Positions 10,981 through 22,800 of a DNA stretch of 64,000 nucleotides are shown here, piece after piece (within the stretch, counting starts at the first letter, position 1; each line of letters opens with the position of its first letter). The stretch lies in assembly GCA_963969365.1 (NCBI GenBank), contig OZ017763.1, positions 186,001 to 250,000 of the forward strand, read 5' to 3'. The notes beneath the pieces are model-generated. The model did no database searches. It had not been told where the DNA came from and saw only the letters and a list, made by a program, of their open reading frames with translations. This DNA is from Asterochloris sp. CNOR1 (Eukaryota; Chlorophyta; Trebouxiophyceae; Trebouxiales; Trebouxiaceae). A program made the translations under genes and the position numbers.

Positions 10981-13900
10981 TCAGGCATCAAAGCCCTTGG
11001 CCTTGGCTGCTGCTGCCTCATCCATGGTCTCTGAGGTAGGGGCCGCAAAGATGGGCAGTGTGGTGGGCACACACACCAGCTGGGTCTTGCCAAACCAGTG
11101 GCCACCCTCCACATTGTTACTTGCCAGAGTACGGTGCTCCTGCAGGTACAACACAGCCGGCTTACAACTGAAGGCAATCAGCAGAAGTGTGGGTTCTGTG
11201 GGAGATGGCAGCAAGTGAACAAGGACGTCACATCTAACATGCACAGTAGCACGCAGCAGTTGTTGTAAGCAACAGAAGGCATTAGAGGCGACCTTGCTGC
11301 AGTGCCAATGATAGCGATAAAGAGCGGGCGACCAAAGAGCTTGCAGAGGAAGTCAATCCAATGGCGTACCTGGCAAAGAGAGCACAGGGGGCAGCACATC
11401 CAGCTCAGGAAGTCACCCAAGCTGCTGCCAGCAATGCCAAAGCGCTCCCTGCAGATGCGCCAGCAGAGGAAAGCATCAGCATGACGCGCAGCTGGAAGGT
11501 GCCTAAACGATGAGCATAGCTGGCAGCTCAAGTGGGACTCAAGCAGCTGAGGTGGAGCTCACGCAGTCAGCAGCCGGAGGCAGGTGGTGCGTGTGGCAGG
11601 TCTCATCCCCGTTGGAAGCCCAGCCGAGGCTGCACCTTACATGCAACTAAGACGGGTCAGCCGGATCACACTGCAGGTAAAGATGGTTGAGGTGATGGCA
11701 GTAACACAAGAAGTGTTCGCAGCTGCCTTGCCTGATGGCGGTGCGGCGGCGGGCGCAGTAGACCAGGCCAGCAATGACAGTGAAGGACATGATGACGTAG
11801 AAGAGGGTCATGGTCATCATGGCACGTTGGCACTCTGCAGCATCAGCAGAAAGCAGTTTTGTAAGATGGGAAGCTTGTCTGCAAGCTTCTCTGATATGCG
11901 TTCTGCACGAATGCAATCTGTACAACATCTGTGTAAGAGGTTGTTGTGTGAACGCAGGACAGGGCTCTGGAGACATGCTGCGCATGGCGCGGCCAATCTG
12001 CAGCAGCAGGCCGCAGCAGATCAGGACACACTCCACAGTACTGCAGGGCAACTTCTAGCATGCGGTACTGCAGTTCCGGCAGGCGCAATCCTCAGACAGC
12101 CCTTGAGGCCCAGCAGCAACCCAACACCAGCTCAGCAGCAATCCCAGAACAAGCTCAGCAGCTAAAACCTTTAGTATCAAGGCCCAGCAGGCAGCCAAGC
12201 TGAATGCATGAGATCATATGCGGCAGGCCAGTCATGTCTGCAATCAAGCTGCTGTAATGGCACTGTCCACAGGGCAGACAAGCTCTGCTATCAGGCTCAG
12301 CAGTGAGCCAAGCTGTGGGTTGAAGCAGCACTGTGCTCCACTTAGTTGCTGAGTGGGGGCAGCATGAGCTATGTACAGCAGGTCAAACCACAATGAAGCT
12401 GCTGAGGTGCAGCCGTCTGGTGGCAACTGGTTGAGTAGACTCCCATGCAAAGGTGCCTGGCAGACAGCAGAAGTCGATCTCAGAGCAGCACTGTGCGCTC
12501 ACCCTCGCTGGGTGGGGCCGGCATAGGCGCATCTGGCAGGGCGCTCATGTCGAGGCCCGCAGAAGCCATGGGGCCGCTCAGGAAAGAGTCAGAGCCAGGG
12601 CCCTTTGGACCCTTGGGCACGCCATGGTGGTGGTGGCGCTGGCTACGGTCAGGGCATGCGCCAGCCACCCTGCAGCCAGCACTAGCCTTTGAGTTGCCCT
12701 AGATAGCTTCAAATCAAAAGGCTTGGAACACCAAACACAGCATACTGGGGAACACTGGCCCACAGCCCCACGCTGAGCATTTGGGGCTCCAGGTAGAGCT
12801 CAGCCACCCTCAGCCAAATACATGAGCCTTTCAGCCTCAGAATCCAAACAAGGGGTTGCTGGGCCCACAATGTGGGCCCACAGTGCTTTGCGACGGCATG
12901 ACTCCCTCTCAAGTCTGCAGCCAAACTTTGTGGGCTCTGCAGCTAAACACACAGCGTGAACGTGACAGGTACACATGCGGCAGCCAGTCTATCAGGCTCA
13001 CCAGAAGCTGCTCATGAAGTAGAGGGACTTCATGCCGTAGAAGTAGAAGCCGAACAGCAGAGCCTGGGCCACCATGCTCAGACTCAGGGCGCGGGACGCG
13101 TTTTGCCTGCAGCGCAGTGGGCGGCGGTGTTTGGGCATGTGCCTGGAAGCAGGCGCTTGCTGCGGGGGGCACTTGCTGCCAGGCGGATGCACAGCGAGTG
13201 CAAACAATGGATGCACAGCGAGTGCAAACAAAAAGCCTTGGGGCTGGCACATAGGTCAAATGGTTTTGCCAGACAGCATGATGATCCTGAGATTACTGCA
13301 TAAAGTAACGGGAGGCGCACACACAATGGCTCGCACGAGCTGGAGTACCTCATCATTGCCAACAGAACAGCATGGGGCAGCTCAAGACAGCGACCAGACT
13401 TGACCTCAACGCATGTGTGCGACCATTCAGGGCAGTACTGAGAGCATGCAGGGGCGCTAGCCCTGCCCAAAGATGCACAGTGTGCATTCATAAAGCACAA
13501 GGTCGAGCATCTCAACACATGGATGCGCTCGCAACCCTCAAACGCTATGCGCAGACCCAAGCGAGTCAGCCTGTGTCAGCCACTCATTCCGGGAGTGACA
13601 ACACTGCGTTGGCAGGACAACTCACTGTCCTCGGAGGACTGCAGTTGTCTGGGACGACGATCAGCGCGGTGTCATGCCGTCCTCGACTGACATCAGTGGA
13701 TGGATGGTTTGCAGCGTCTCAACGCACTAGAAGCTATTGATGCACTTACACAAACGCCACGCAGAGCAGGAAGCAGGACAGCATGGAGGGCCTCCAATCG
13801 TGCCGAGCATTTTCAGTCAGGCGCGGCGACCAACTGCTCCCGAAAGGGCCGCGCAGGGCATCAAGCAGCACAACGTGCAGGTCCCCCTAGCCCTGTCTGA

Positions 13901-14760
13901 ATGCGGTCATGCGCCACCATCAACTGCTCACCCAAAGGCCACGCAGGGCAGGAAGTAGGAGAGCAGGCAGGAACCCCAGCCCTGGTCGTTGCAGGAGCCG
14001 CAGCAGTGCAGCAGGTGCCCATCCCAGTCTGGCTCCTCCAGCGGCATGGCCACTGCCATGCCCGCAGCAAACTCCTTGGCGTCCACCACTGCGCCTGCAG
14101 CACAAGTGAGGCAACTAGTGAGGTTCGGCTTGTTTGTATGAGGACTTCAAAGTTTTGGTGCTGAAGCAGAGATGTGACGTGTCCACCATTGAGCCTGTAG
14201 TACACTGCTGGACAGCACCAGTCAGCTGGGGGACAGAAGGAGCTGTGGTGCGAACAGAGAGCCCTGTAAATTGACCTTGCATTGGCAGCCTGAGCTCTGG
14301 TCTCAGGGATGACAGGCCAGGGGCCGCTGGAGTGAAGTGAGTCACTGCCCCTGCTAAACAGCGGCTTGCTGCTGGGCAGGGGTGTGGCATGATGCTGAAA
14401 TGGGAAGGCGATGAATGAGCGGACGCAAATGGCTGCTTCTGTCGCTGCTATGTGGCATTTTTGAATCCATGACTACAGAACGAGCAGGTGCGTGTGCAAG
14501 ACATCACTTCCTCTGCATCAGCTGTGCTTGGCAGCCAGCACCTGAGCAGCTGTCACATACACCAAGCTGCCGCAGCTGTTGCGCAGCTGGCATCAGGGGC
14601 AGGAGCACCAGTCAGCACTGGCATTGCCCTGACATGCCCAGAGATAGGCACACCTCGTCTGACGATTAGCCAAAAGTCGAGCAGACAGAGACAGGGGCTT
14701 GCCTGCTGGCACATTCTCTGAGCTCATTGGCAGCAGAGACTGCTTCTCGACGTCCGCCAT
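10981..14760 (-). CDS. PLAC8-domain (Cys-rich) membrane protein
   Basis: Exons in transcript order: 14703-14760, 13932-14094, 13002-13106, 12503-12669, 11732-11834, 11370-11448, 10981-11139. Codon phase is continuous from ATG to TGA, giving about 277 aa. The first half has WDGHLLHCCGSCND and LLSYFLPCVAFGQN, then a hydrophobic helix (QALLFGFYFYG). A Pro/Gly/His loop (HHHHGVPKGPKGPG) follows, then a second helix (LFYVIMSFTVIAGLVY) and the diagnostic RERFGIAG...DFLSWMCCPLCSLCQEHRTL. PLAC8 proteins act at the plasma membrane or vacuole in cell-size control, heavy-metal or calcium handling; the exact role is not inferable. The long loop between domain halves is unusual. Intron 5 uses a GC donor (AG|GCAAGG), conserved in the pseudogene. 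An alternative first exon at 14276-14390 (GT donor, also in phase) is possible. Confidence 0.88.
13187..13231. repeat. Short tandem repeat, about 25 bp x 2
   Basis: GGATGCACAGCGAGTGCAAA occurs twice in succession in the intron between exons 2 and 3 of the PLAC8 gene. Confidence 0.8.
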
Positions 14761-15036
14761 CTCGCACTCGACTCCTTTGAGAAAAGTGAGCTCTGGCTTA
14801 TCAAAACACAGTTTGTCTGGCACCAGGATCCGCGTGAAGCCAGGTTTTATAAAAATGCTGTTCTCAAGAGAAGGCAAGTAGCTGAGCGGGTAACGACTGA
14901 GTCAGGCTCTGGCAGGCAGTCCCCAGGATGAAGGCTGCATCACGATGTGTTGACCATCTTGCTGACTGAATGGTGTTGTGATGTGCTGATCCTGCTGGCA
15001 AGCCAGAAGGCAGTCCGCCTTGGTGCCTGTCTGCAG

Positions 15037-15476
15037 ATGATCCCTCTGCTGAGGACTGGGACAGGGGATCCCCTGCCGCCTCCCAGTCAGGAGGCGCTGC
15101 GCAGGGTGCAGGCTCGATTTGGCTGTCAGCCACCCCCCGGCCCCTCCCTGCAGATCACAGGCGCTGACTGGCCCCTGCTCAATGTGGTGAGGTGCTGCAG
15201 GCTGCAATGCAGGCACCCTGCAAGCTCAAGCAGTGCAGAAGGAGCCCGCAGCTCTTGATGCAGGTGACAGAGCAAGGCATGGAGCTCCACCTGGTGCAGC
15301 CTGACCTGCCTGGTGGCCCACCTGTCATAGGTGGGTGCTGCAGGTTGCTGATGCGCATTGTATATGAGACTGAGACACAAGTGAGGCTGTCCCACCTGCA
15401 GCCAACATGGCCAAGAAGCGCGGCAGGGAGGAGTGACACTCATGCATGGTTCTGGGAGCAAGACACTTTTACGTAG
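15037..15476 (+). CDS. Unidentified small two-exon gene fragment
   Basis: Exon 15037-15186 ends at AATGTG|gtgagg and exon 15264-15476 starts after a TGATGCAG acceptor. The join is in phase 0 and open to a TAG at 15474-15476. The peptide contains SQEALRRVQARFGCQ and ITGADWPLLN, then TEQGMELHLVQPDLPGG. I do not recognise the family. Further 5' exons may exist between 14760 and 15037. It lies between the divergent PLAC8 start and the end of the minus-strand SWIM gene, so transcription from the PLAC8 promoter region is plausible. Low confidence because only splice logic and codon texture support it. Confidence 0.35.
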
Positions 15477-15728
15477 GTCAGAGGCTGACATGATCATACA
15501 TCAAGCTTTGATGAGAGTGTGGCACTTCAGTGGCGTCGAGACACAGGTCGACAGACAAGCAGAAGTTGTCAAGACGTCTCTGATGCATGGGACATCTGCT
15601 TCGTGAGACAAGGCCAGAGAGCCAATTCAACTGTATAACCTGCCAAAAAGAAAGCTCACATACATGGATGGACTGGCAGAATTGAAGGCATGCAGAAGTG
15701 GCAGCCCAAATTTTGGTCTGCTGGACCC

Positions 15729-18700
15729 TCATGCCTGCTCGGTCTTCACCTTGACCTGCAGGGCAGTCAGGCTGTCAGCCACAACTAGGGGCAGGGCGTG
15801 GGTGTCAGCTTCAAGCCAGCTGCACTTGTGACTAACCTTCCCTGCCATGCCTGCTCGAGGTGGCTGCCTCCTGGAAGGGCGCCGCTCCGGGTGCACATCC
15901 ATCCTGCCATCCTGATCTGCTTTCAAGTGTGCTTCAGCCTTTGCGCTGGCCTGTAGGCAGCTTACACTAGTGTGTTGGCTTGTGATATGGGGGGCACCCT
16001 GAAACAGTATCCTAATCCCACCAATGCAGCACATGCAAGGGCCATTCAAAGGCTGGATGCCCTGGTGCAGGAGGCACTGCTCTTGGGGAGCGCTCCTGCA
16101 GTGCATAGTGCGGGCGGCAGGCCATGCTGTGTGCAAGCAGCACTGCCCACCAGCCTGGAAGCAGGCATTCTGTGTCTGCATCCAGCTTGATGGCATGCAG
16201 GGAGCGCTGTTTGCTGGGCAGCAGGCCATGCTGTGTGCAAGTAGCACTGCCCATTAGCCTGGAAGCGGGCATTGTGTGTCTACATCTAGCATGCTGGCAC
16301 GCAGGGAGCGCTGCATGCTGCTGCACGGCAATGCAGACAGCATGCACCGCTGTGCCAGCGGTGCTCCAGCAGCACCTTCCGGCATTGTTTGCCTTCTGGT
16401 CCTTTGCCTTGATGTCAAACTCAAACACCGGCTGCCTCCTGCTCACCTTCCCGCCACGCTCTGCCTCGGATTCAGAGCTCTCGGCTTTTGCAGCAGGGCC
16501 CGCAACAGCTGCGCCACCAGCAGTGCCCTCTGCCTTGACGTCAGGATGCACACCATGCACCGCATCAGCCATGGAGCCCCCTGAAATGTCATCAGGCCTC
16601 ACATTTGCTGCAGACCCCTCCAGCGCCGGCATGCTATCCAAAGCGTCCTCTACAGCCTGTGCAGCAGACAGCAGTGCTGCTTTCAAGAAGTGGTGCGACC
16701 AGGCTGGATCAGGTAAGTGAGGCATACGCTTTGCAGGGGCATGGCTGCCTGCCTCCCTCCCTCTTTAGGCTGTGAAAATGGGGAGGCCATCATCTGCCTC
16801 TACTCAGTTGTATGAGCAGGAGTGCTCGCCACAGTCTGTGCAACAAGACACAATTGCTCAGCAAAGCACCTGCTGCAGGACCACGTCTCTGGCAACAGGT
16901 GCAGAGCAGCCCACCTACTGCTCGATCTACAACTATTGGCAAATAGCAGCCCAACTCATGCAGTCTTTTGAGCAGTTCATGAACTGCCTGTTAATATGGT
17001 ACAGGCAGGCGGATTTGAGCTGTGCAGGCTGTCAAATCTGATGTGACTCTCACCAGATGCCAGCCCTTGGGCTTGCTGCAGAAGGTGCTCCACCACAAGA
17101 TTGGGCTGCAGGTGGCTTAATGCAGAACTGTTCCAAACTTGGGTGCAGCCCTTTGGGTCATTGCCCATCGTGTCCAGCTGCTACATCACACGGGTGGGAC
17201 TCAAAAGGCGCAAGTCAGTGCAGCAATGTGCCTCACCTGGTGCCACCCCTTGGAATTGTCACTGGTCATGCCCAGCTGCTGCATCACGAGTGTAAGATGC
17301 TTGCAGGGGCGCTGCCTGCCCCTGCAGCAGAAGTCCACGCACCGGCAGGTGTGGCGCTCATCGTTCAGCTTCACTGTGTAGTGGTTGCCGGTGCTGCAGG
17401 CAGCCAGGAAGCCAAGTTGAGAGAAGGTCTCTCTTGATTTGCAGGGGCTGTGTCCAGCAGCAGAGACGCCACTGTGTATTGAGGAGGGGCGCAAGAGCAG
17501 CCAGCACGTGACAAAGTGCCGTGCTCATTTCGCAGGGGCTGTTACCCATCAGCAGAGGCATGTGAGGAAAGGCAGTGCTGCAGGCATCCAAAACAAAGTG
17601 CACTGCCTCATGGAGGTCATGCTGCTGACCTGCCGCAACGGCGGCACACCAATATGACTGTCAAAGCTGCAAGCAGCCAGAAAGGGAGCACTGGCAGCCT
17701 CAAAGTCCTTTCGTGTTGCTACAGCAGACTTGCCCTCCAAAGTATCTGCATGCCAATCTGCTGCAGATAGCTGTCACGCTGTGAGCTCACGCTGTGAGCT
17801 AGGCAGCAGGAAGGCGCGTGGGGTACGTGCTGGTGGATTACAGCGGTGTGGTGGATGACACATGTCTGAAGGCGCACCTATCATCCACCAGTACAACTAT
17901 GCTGCCTCCCGGCCTGTGATGTGGTGTTGCTCTGTGGCTGTTGAGGGCTCACGCTGCGCCTGAATGCTGCTGCTAGCCTTCTGGGTAGACTCAGCTGCCG
18001 TTCTCCAGCCCTGCTGTGCTACTCCCAACTCACCTGCCAACCACAACAAACTTTGCCTCCTCTTCCGTGAATTCGATGAGCCCAGAAAGGTCCAGCTCCC
18101 TGAGCCTCTCCTCCAGATTCAGCCCTGGAGTCCTGTGCACAGCCGGCGACACCTGCAGATCAAGCGGACCTGGCAGTTCACCTTTTTGCTATCCCTGCAT
18201 CTACGAGCTGAAGCCAGCCCTTGCTTGCTGTGTGCTGTGGGCTGAAGGCTGCTGACAACCTCAGACGGGCGCATCACTGGGCAGGCCTATCACAAAGCAA
18301 TGCATCTGGCGCCCTGCGCTGACACTTGTGCCCAGCCGCAATGCAGGGCCTTGAGGCCACTATTTACGTGGGGTACAGAGCCGCTGCTGGCGTGCCTGCT
18401 CAACATACAGCAGGCTGCAGCTTGTGCTGCTGCATATTTAGCTGTCTCATCTGATTGTGCGAGAGGGTGAGCATGGCTCTCTGCATCAGTAGGGCAGGGC
18501 AGCTCACCAGTTCAGTCATGCCTTCAATTGTGACACGCCCCGCGCCCCTGGGGTGGCTGCCCTCGGGGCGCTTTGGCCGACTGCAGGCCGCCAGGTGCTG
18601 CTGGTGCTTGGAGCGCAGTATCTGCAGGCAGCACACAATAACAGCAAGCCAAAGCACTTGCAGGCTGGACCGCAAGCGCAGCCCCTTATAGGCATACACA

Positions 18701-19591
18701 CTGTCACGAGGCCTGGGCTCCAGCGGGCTGGACAAAAGGGCTGCCTGCAGGCCGATAGGTGCTGTGGCGCTGCAAGCGCAGCCCCTTACAGGCGTACACA
18801 CCGTGATGAGGCCTGGGCATCAGCAGGCTGGGCAGAATGCGGGGAGGCAGAAGCTCTGGCAGGCTGGCCCCAGGGGCTGCCTGCAGGCTGACAGTTGCTG
18901 CTGGTGCCTGGAATGCAGCACCTGCAGGCGTGTGGTGTGCATGATAGACACAGGTGCAGTGCGGCCACTCTTTCTTAAGAGGCCACAATGCAACCTTGCT
19001 GCCCTGATCATCATGGAGTCACAAGGCAGCCCAGTGCCCCGTCCGGAGGCAGGGCAGCCCTTGCAGCAGCAGAACCCCATGGCAGTACACAAGACGTTGC
19101 TGGCTGTTTGCTTGTCCTGGGGCAGGAGCAACGTCTCAGGCAGGCAGGTCACCTGTCCACAGCGGGGGCACTGCTCATTGATGAGGCACAGCGCAAGCTC
19201 CCTGTCATCATCGGGAACCTGGCCCTTATGCTCATCAGCAGAGCCCTGGAGGCGGGTGGACCTGCGGCTGATCTCTGCAGGCTGCAAGGGCTTTGGCCTC
19301 TGCTTCTTGGGGGGCGGCGGCCTGCACTGCAGGTATGGAGCTGAGTGGCTGATCTTAGGTGGGTGCACACGCACAGGGAAGCACGTTATGGGAGAAAAAT
19401 TCTCACTTTGTTTTGGTCTTGGCAGAGCTGTGCAGGGCTGATGCAGTCAGCGGGATTCCCAGAGCAGTCAGCTTTGCCCTGTTCCTCTCAATCCTGCATA
19501 CAGACAGTAAAGCGATTGGCGACTTATGACATTCCAATTGGTCAAGGGCCTCAGCAAGCTCACAATTCCTGTCTGCGTTGCTCATAGACAT
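15729..19591 (-). CDS. C2HC zinc-finger and SWIM-domain protein
   Basis: Exons: 19407-19591, 19153-19321, 18508-18621, 18034-18152, 17237-17393, 17054-17105, 16447-16703, 15729-15950. Phase closes from ATG to TGA, about 424 aa. N-terminus has RIERNRAKLTALGIP then a basic PPPPKKQRPKP and ISRRSTRL, typical of nuclear proteins. A zinc finger spans the exon 2/3 joint: CPRCGQ-ILRSKHQQHLAAC (C2HC). Next comes EERLRELDLSGLIEFTEEEA, then the SWIM finger STGNHYTVKLND...HTCRCVDF...RPCKHL (CxC...CxH), which in the family binds DNA or protein. The tail is acidic/Ala-rich and ends with a basic segment (ERRPSRRQPP). Start is 267 bp from the divergent AsmA-like gene. Intron 7 holds a 104-bp tandem repeat and intron 2 a 100-bp one. 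Function beyond nucleic-acid or protein binding is not inferable. Confidence 0.82.
16121..16325. repeat. Tandem repeat, offset 104 bp, in intron 7 of the SWIM gene
   Basis: GCCATGCTGTGTGCAAG begins at 16121 and again at 16225. The similarity runs about 100 bp per unit, through a GCAGGGAGCGCTG block near 16196 and 16300. Confidence 0.85.
18673..18841. repeat. Tandem repeat, offset 100 bp, in intron 2 of the SWIM gene
   Basis: CAAGCGCAGCCCCTTA begins at 18673 and at 18773, each followed by a GAGGCCTGGG block. The adjacent exon-3 start is also duplicated in degenerate form at 18885-18921. Confidence 0.8.
18885..18921 (-). other. Degenerate or alternative copy of SWIM-gene exon 3 start
   Basis: After a CCTGCAG acceptor it reads VLHSRHQQQLSAC, against ILRSKHQQHLAAC in exon 3 at 18508-18621. 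The His, His and Cys ligands of the C2HC finger are kept. It could be a mutually exclusive exon or a relic of the intron duplication. No good donor was found after it. Confidence 0.45.
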
Positions 19592-19858
19592 TGGCCCCTC
19601 CCTCGGCTTTTCTCTTCTGCGCAGGCATGCTTGACTCCGAAATGCTTGACTCCGAAAGATTTCAGCTGGCAGCTACTCCCATTCTTTCCAGGGCAGCTTC
19701 AGAAGAGAGATAGGGCCAGACGTCTTGCGCTTCAAGTGAAATCGTAGATATATCCATCCACATAGCCGCCTGCTGCAATCAGGTGTGTGCATGCAGGTCG
19801 ATGTGATGACTTTGCCGGATGCACATCAGCAAACCTTTTATTGTGGCTCTGCAGAGCA
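19592..19858. promoter_or_regulatory. Divergent promoter between SWIM and AsmA-like genes (inferred)
   Basis: 267 bp separate the two opposing start codons, so both promoters and 5' UTRs must fit here. It contains a 16-bp direct duplication, ATGCTTGACTCCGAAA, twice at 19627-19658. No TATA-like element is convincing. Confidence 0.4.
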
Positions 19859-22800
19859 ATGGGAGCCTTCATCCAGCTCATCCTATGTTTGCTGGGCACT
19901 GTCCTGGCAGTGACTGCCACTATGGCATACAAGTTGCACCAGCTGCTGGGCCCGTTCATCCTCAAAACATCCTGGAATCTGTGGACGCAAGGTGGGCAAC
20001 ATCATCAAAGACTGGGTGGTGCTTCCAAGCACCTGCATGCTTGTGTAGATCGGCCAGCAGGAATATGACTCTGATGGCCAGCCTGAGCAAAACTCTGCTG
20101 CCTAGTCTGAGCTTCTGGCAATGAACCGATAACGGCACCAGCCAGGTTCTCAGAGTGTGTCTTTGATCTGACTTGGCGAAAGCCCTGTCGCACTGCTGGC
20201 TCAAGCTTTGCTGCAGTGCTTGCTCAGGCTTGCTGGCACAGAGTGCCAGCTTGTGCTGTACCACTTAGTTCCAAACCCTTCAGCAGCCTTCAGTCAGAGG
20301 CTGATGGCTAGGCAAAGGCAATCTCTGACTGGCATGCGGCTTTCGAGGTCGCCCACTTCATTTCAGGGTGGCCTGCAGGCACCATGATGGCAAGGGGTTG
20401 TCCCATGCCAGACAATGTTCAATTGGAAAGATATGGTGGTGTCAAACATACTGGGCAAGATACTTGAGTCCATTTCAGCAGATATGCTGTGTTGCAGCAT
20501 TCTGCAGTTCATCTGCCAATCCCCTCAGCTGCCCAGCAATGTCAGTCAAGCTTGAGCTGGAAATCACTGACAACAGCAAATGTGCAGTGCAGGCATGATC
20601 CTGAGTCCTATTGCTGAGCTGCCTCTGCAGATGCAGTCAAGCTGAGTCGCCAGCCCTGTCACAGGCAACAGTACTGTCCTGCAGTAGAGGGTGCAGACAG
20701 AGATAGTCCTGAGCCCTTTCCTGAGCTGCCCTGCAGATGCAGTCAAGCTGACTCGCCAGCCCTGTCACGGACGACAGCAACGTCCTGCAGCAGAGGGTGC
20801 AGACACAGATACTCCTCAGTCCCATTCTGTGCTGCCCCTGCAGGCGCAGTCAAGCTGGGAGGCCTGTCCCTCAGGCCTGAGCTGGCTGTTCTAAACGTCC
20901 AGATCGTGGAGACTGGCCCTGCGGGCGGGCGAGCCCTGTTCAAAGCGCGGACCTGCAGCCTGGTCAGCAGGCTAGCTGACATTGTGGCAGGTGAGCGGCA
21001 TGCTGGCTGTGCTCAGGTGTGCCAAAATGATTGGAGGCGCCTGATCGGCATGCTGACGGTCAAGTGCAACTTAATCGCCATGGCCCTGAAGCATAAGGCT
21101 GGCTGATGTGCAGCAGGTGGGCCTCTGGGCGGGGCTTCTTTTGCTAGAGCCCCTGGCAGACATCCCTTGTTCAGGCTACGGCCCTGTAGCCTTGGAAACA
21201 GGTTGGCCCGAGCTAGGGCTACGTGCCACCTTTCACTGCGGGCGTCGACTGCTCAATGTCTCTGTACGTCAGACATGGACAGGCTGGCTGCTGTGCATCA
21301 GGCCAGCGGGCAGACTCCATCCTTCTGGGGCCTGGTGCTCCTGTAGCTAGATGCTGACAGCTGAGGTAGTGGACGATGGCTTGGAGGTATCGCCCTTTTA
21401 CATGCTTTAACGGGACGTGAAACTGTAGACGCTGACATGTGTGGCTGCTCACGAGTACCCACTTGCGCTTTGGCTGCCATCTGGCCAGCATGCCTATGTT
21501 GAACAGGCCATGTGAGTCAGCAAATGCACCCCCCCGCAGCCATGCAGAATGCAGCCTGATTCCCTCACACAATGCTGTGCAGCACGTGCAGAGGTTGCCT
21601 GCAGCATCTTTTAGCCAGAAGCCACTGCACAATGTTACATGTGGGCCATCATTCTCTGACTTGACAAGGAAGGAGGGAGGCCATGGATAGGGCGGAAGCT
21701 GTCTGTTCCTCCTATTGTGCCAAATTACAAGCACCACCATGCCCTGTCTACATATTGCACAGGCACTGACTGTCGTATACCCCTGACGTTGTTGCGCTCT
21801 GTCTGTATTAAATACATCATATCATTTGTAGCTGCCTTTTGCTTGCAGGGAAGGGGGCGGAGATGCTGATTGACAAGGCAGTGGTGGACCTGGAGGTGGA
21901 TCCCGCGGACGGGCAGCTGCGCTGGGTCAAGCTGCTGCAGGTGCGCTGCTGGACACATTGTTTGTGGTCTTTAGGGTGCCTTGCTGGGGTTGCTGTCTAG
22001 CAGGCAGTGCTCATGCTCATGCGCTTGCTTCACGCAGGCTGTCGTGAAATGGAATTGCACCCTCAGCACATCGTATGTGCCCCCATGCAGTGCCTGCTAT
22101 GCTGGTGTGCTTGTGCTTGCTGCACCTCCTGCAGGCTGCTGCCGTTGTCATGGAGGCACTGGCCTGGCACTCAGCAAGTGTTGCTGCAATCTGCCATGCT
22201 GTCGACCCTGCCCATTCTTTATGCTTGCAGCTTCTCTGCCAGCTGCTGCTGCTTGTTGGGGAGCTCTCGTCAGACTCACCACTGCTCCTGCGGCTGCAGG
22301 CTGCTGATGCTGTGAAGGAGACGATGACACCCACAAAGCCACTGGAGGACATTCCTGACATCGACCAGCTCCAAACCTCAGGTAGCTCAGCAACTGGCTG
22401 GTGGAAAATTGAACAGCCGCCAAACACAATCTGCCACCGCAGCACGTCCTGTGAGAAATGAACCAATGCCAGGCCGGGATGCTGACAGACAGCACCATGA
22501 GTGCACCTTTGCAGCTTGGTCACTTTGACCACCGCTGTCTGCAGCTGAGACTCCAGACAAGGCCAAGCAGACAAAGAAGACCAATTCAGGGAAGAAGGCA
22601 CAAGATGGAGAGGCCACCGCCAGCACGCCGGAAGGCACTCAGCAGCTGACAGCCACAGGGAGCTGCCGCCTGGGCTGCATGGCAGACGTGCTCATGACCG
22701 GCGCCCAGATGCACTTCCGCCAGAGCCACCTGGTTCTGTCTCAGTCTGCTGGGTGGGCATGGGAGACCGCACTCCCAGGGTTTAGGGTTCGGGGGGGTAT

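Noticed and set aside
12860-12880. 21-bp inverted repeat TGGGCCCACA-A-TGTGGGCCCA
   Set aside because: Short, isolated and in an intron; no terminator or element context.
16012-16725. 237-codon minus-strand frame as a separate gene, possibly an Hsp90 activator (KVSRRQPVFEFDIKA)
   Set aside because: The first part is exon 7 of the SWIM gene ending at a GTGAGC donor; the rest is the intronic 104-bp tandem repeat.
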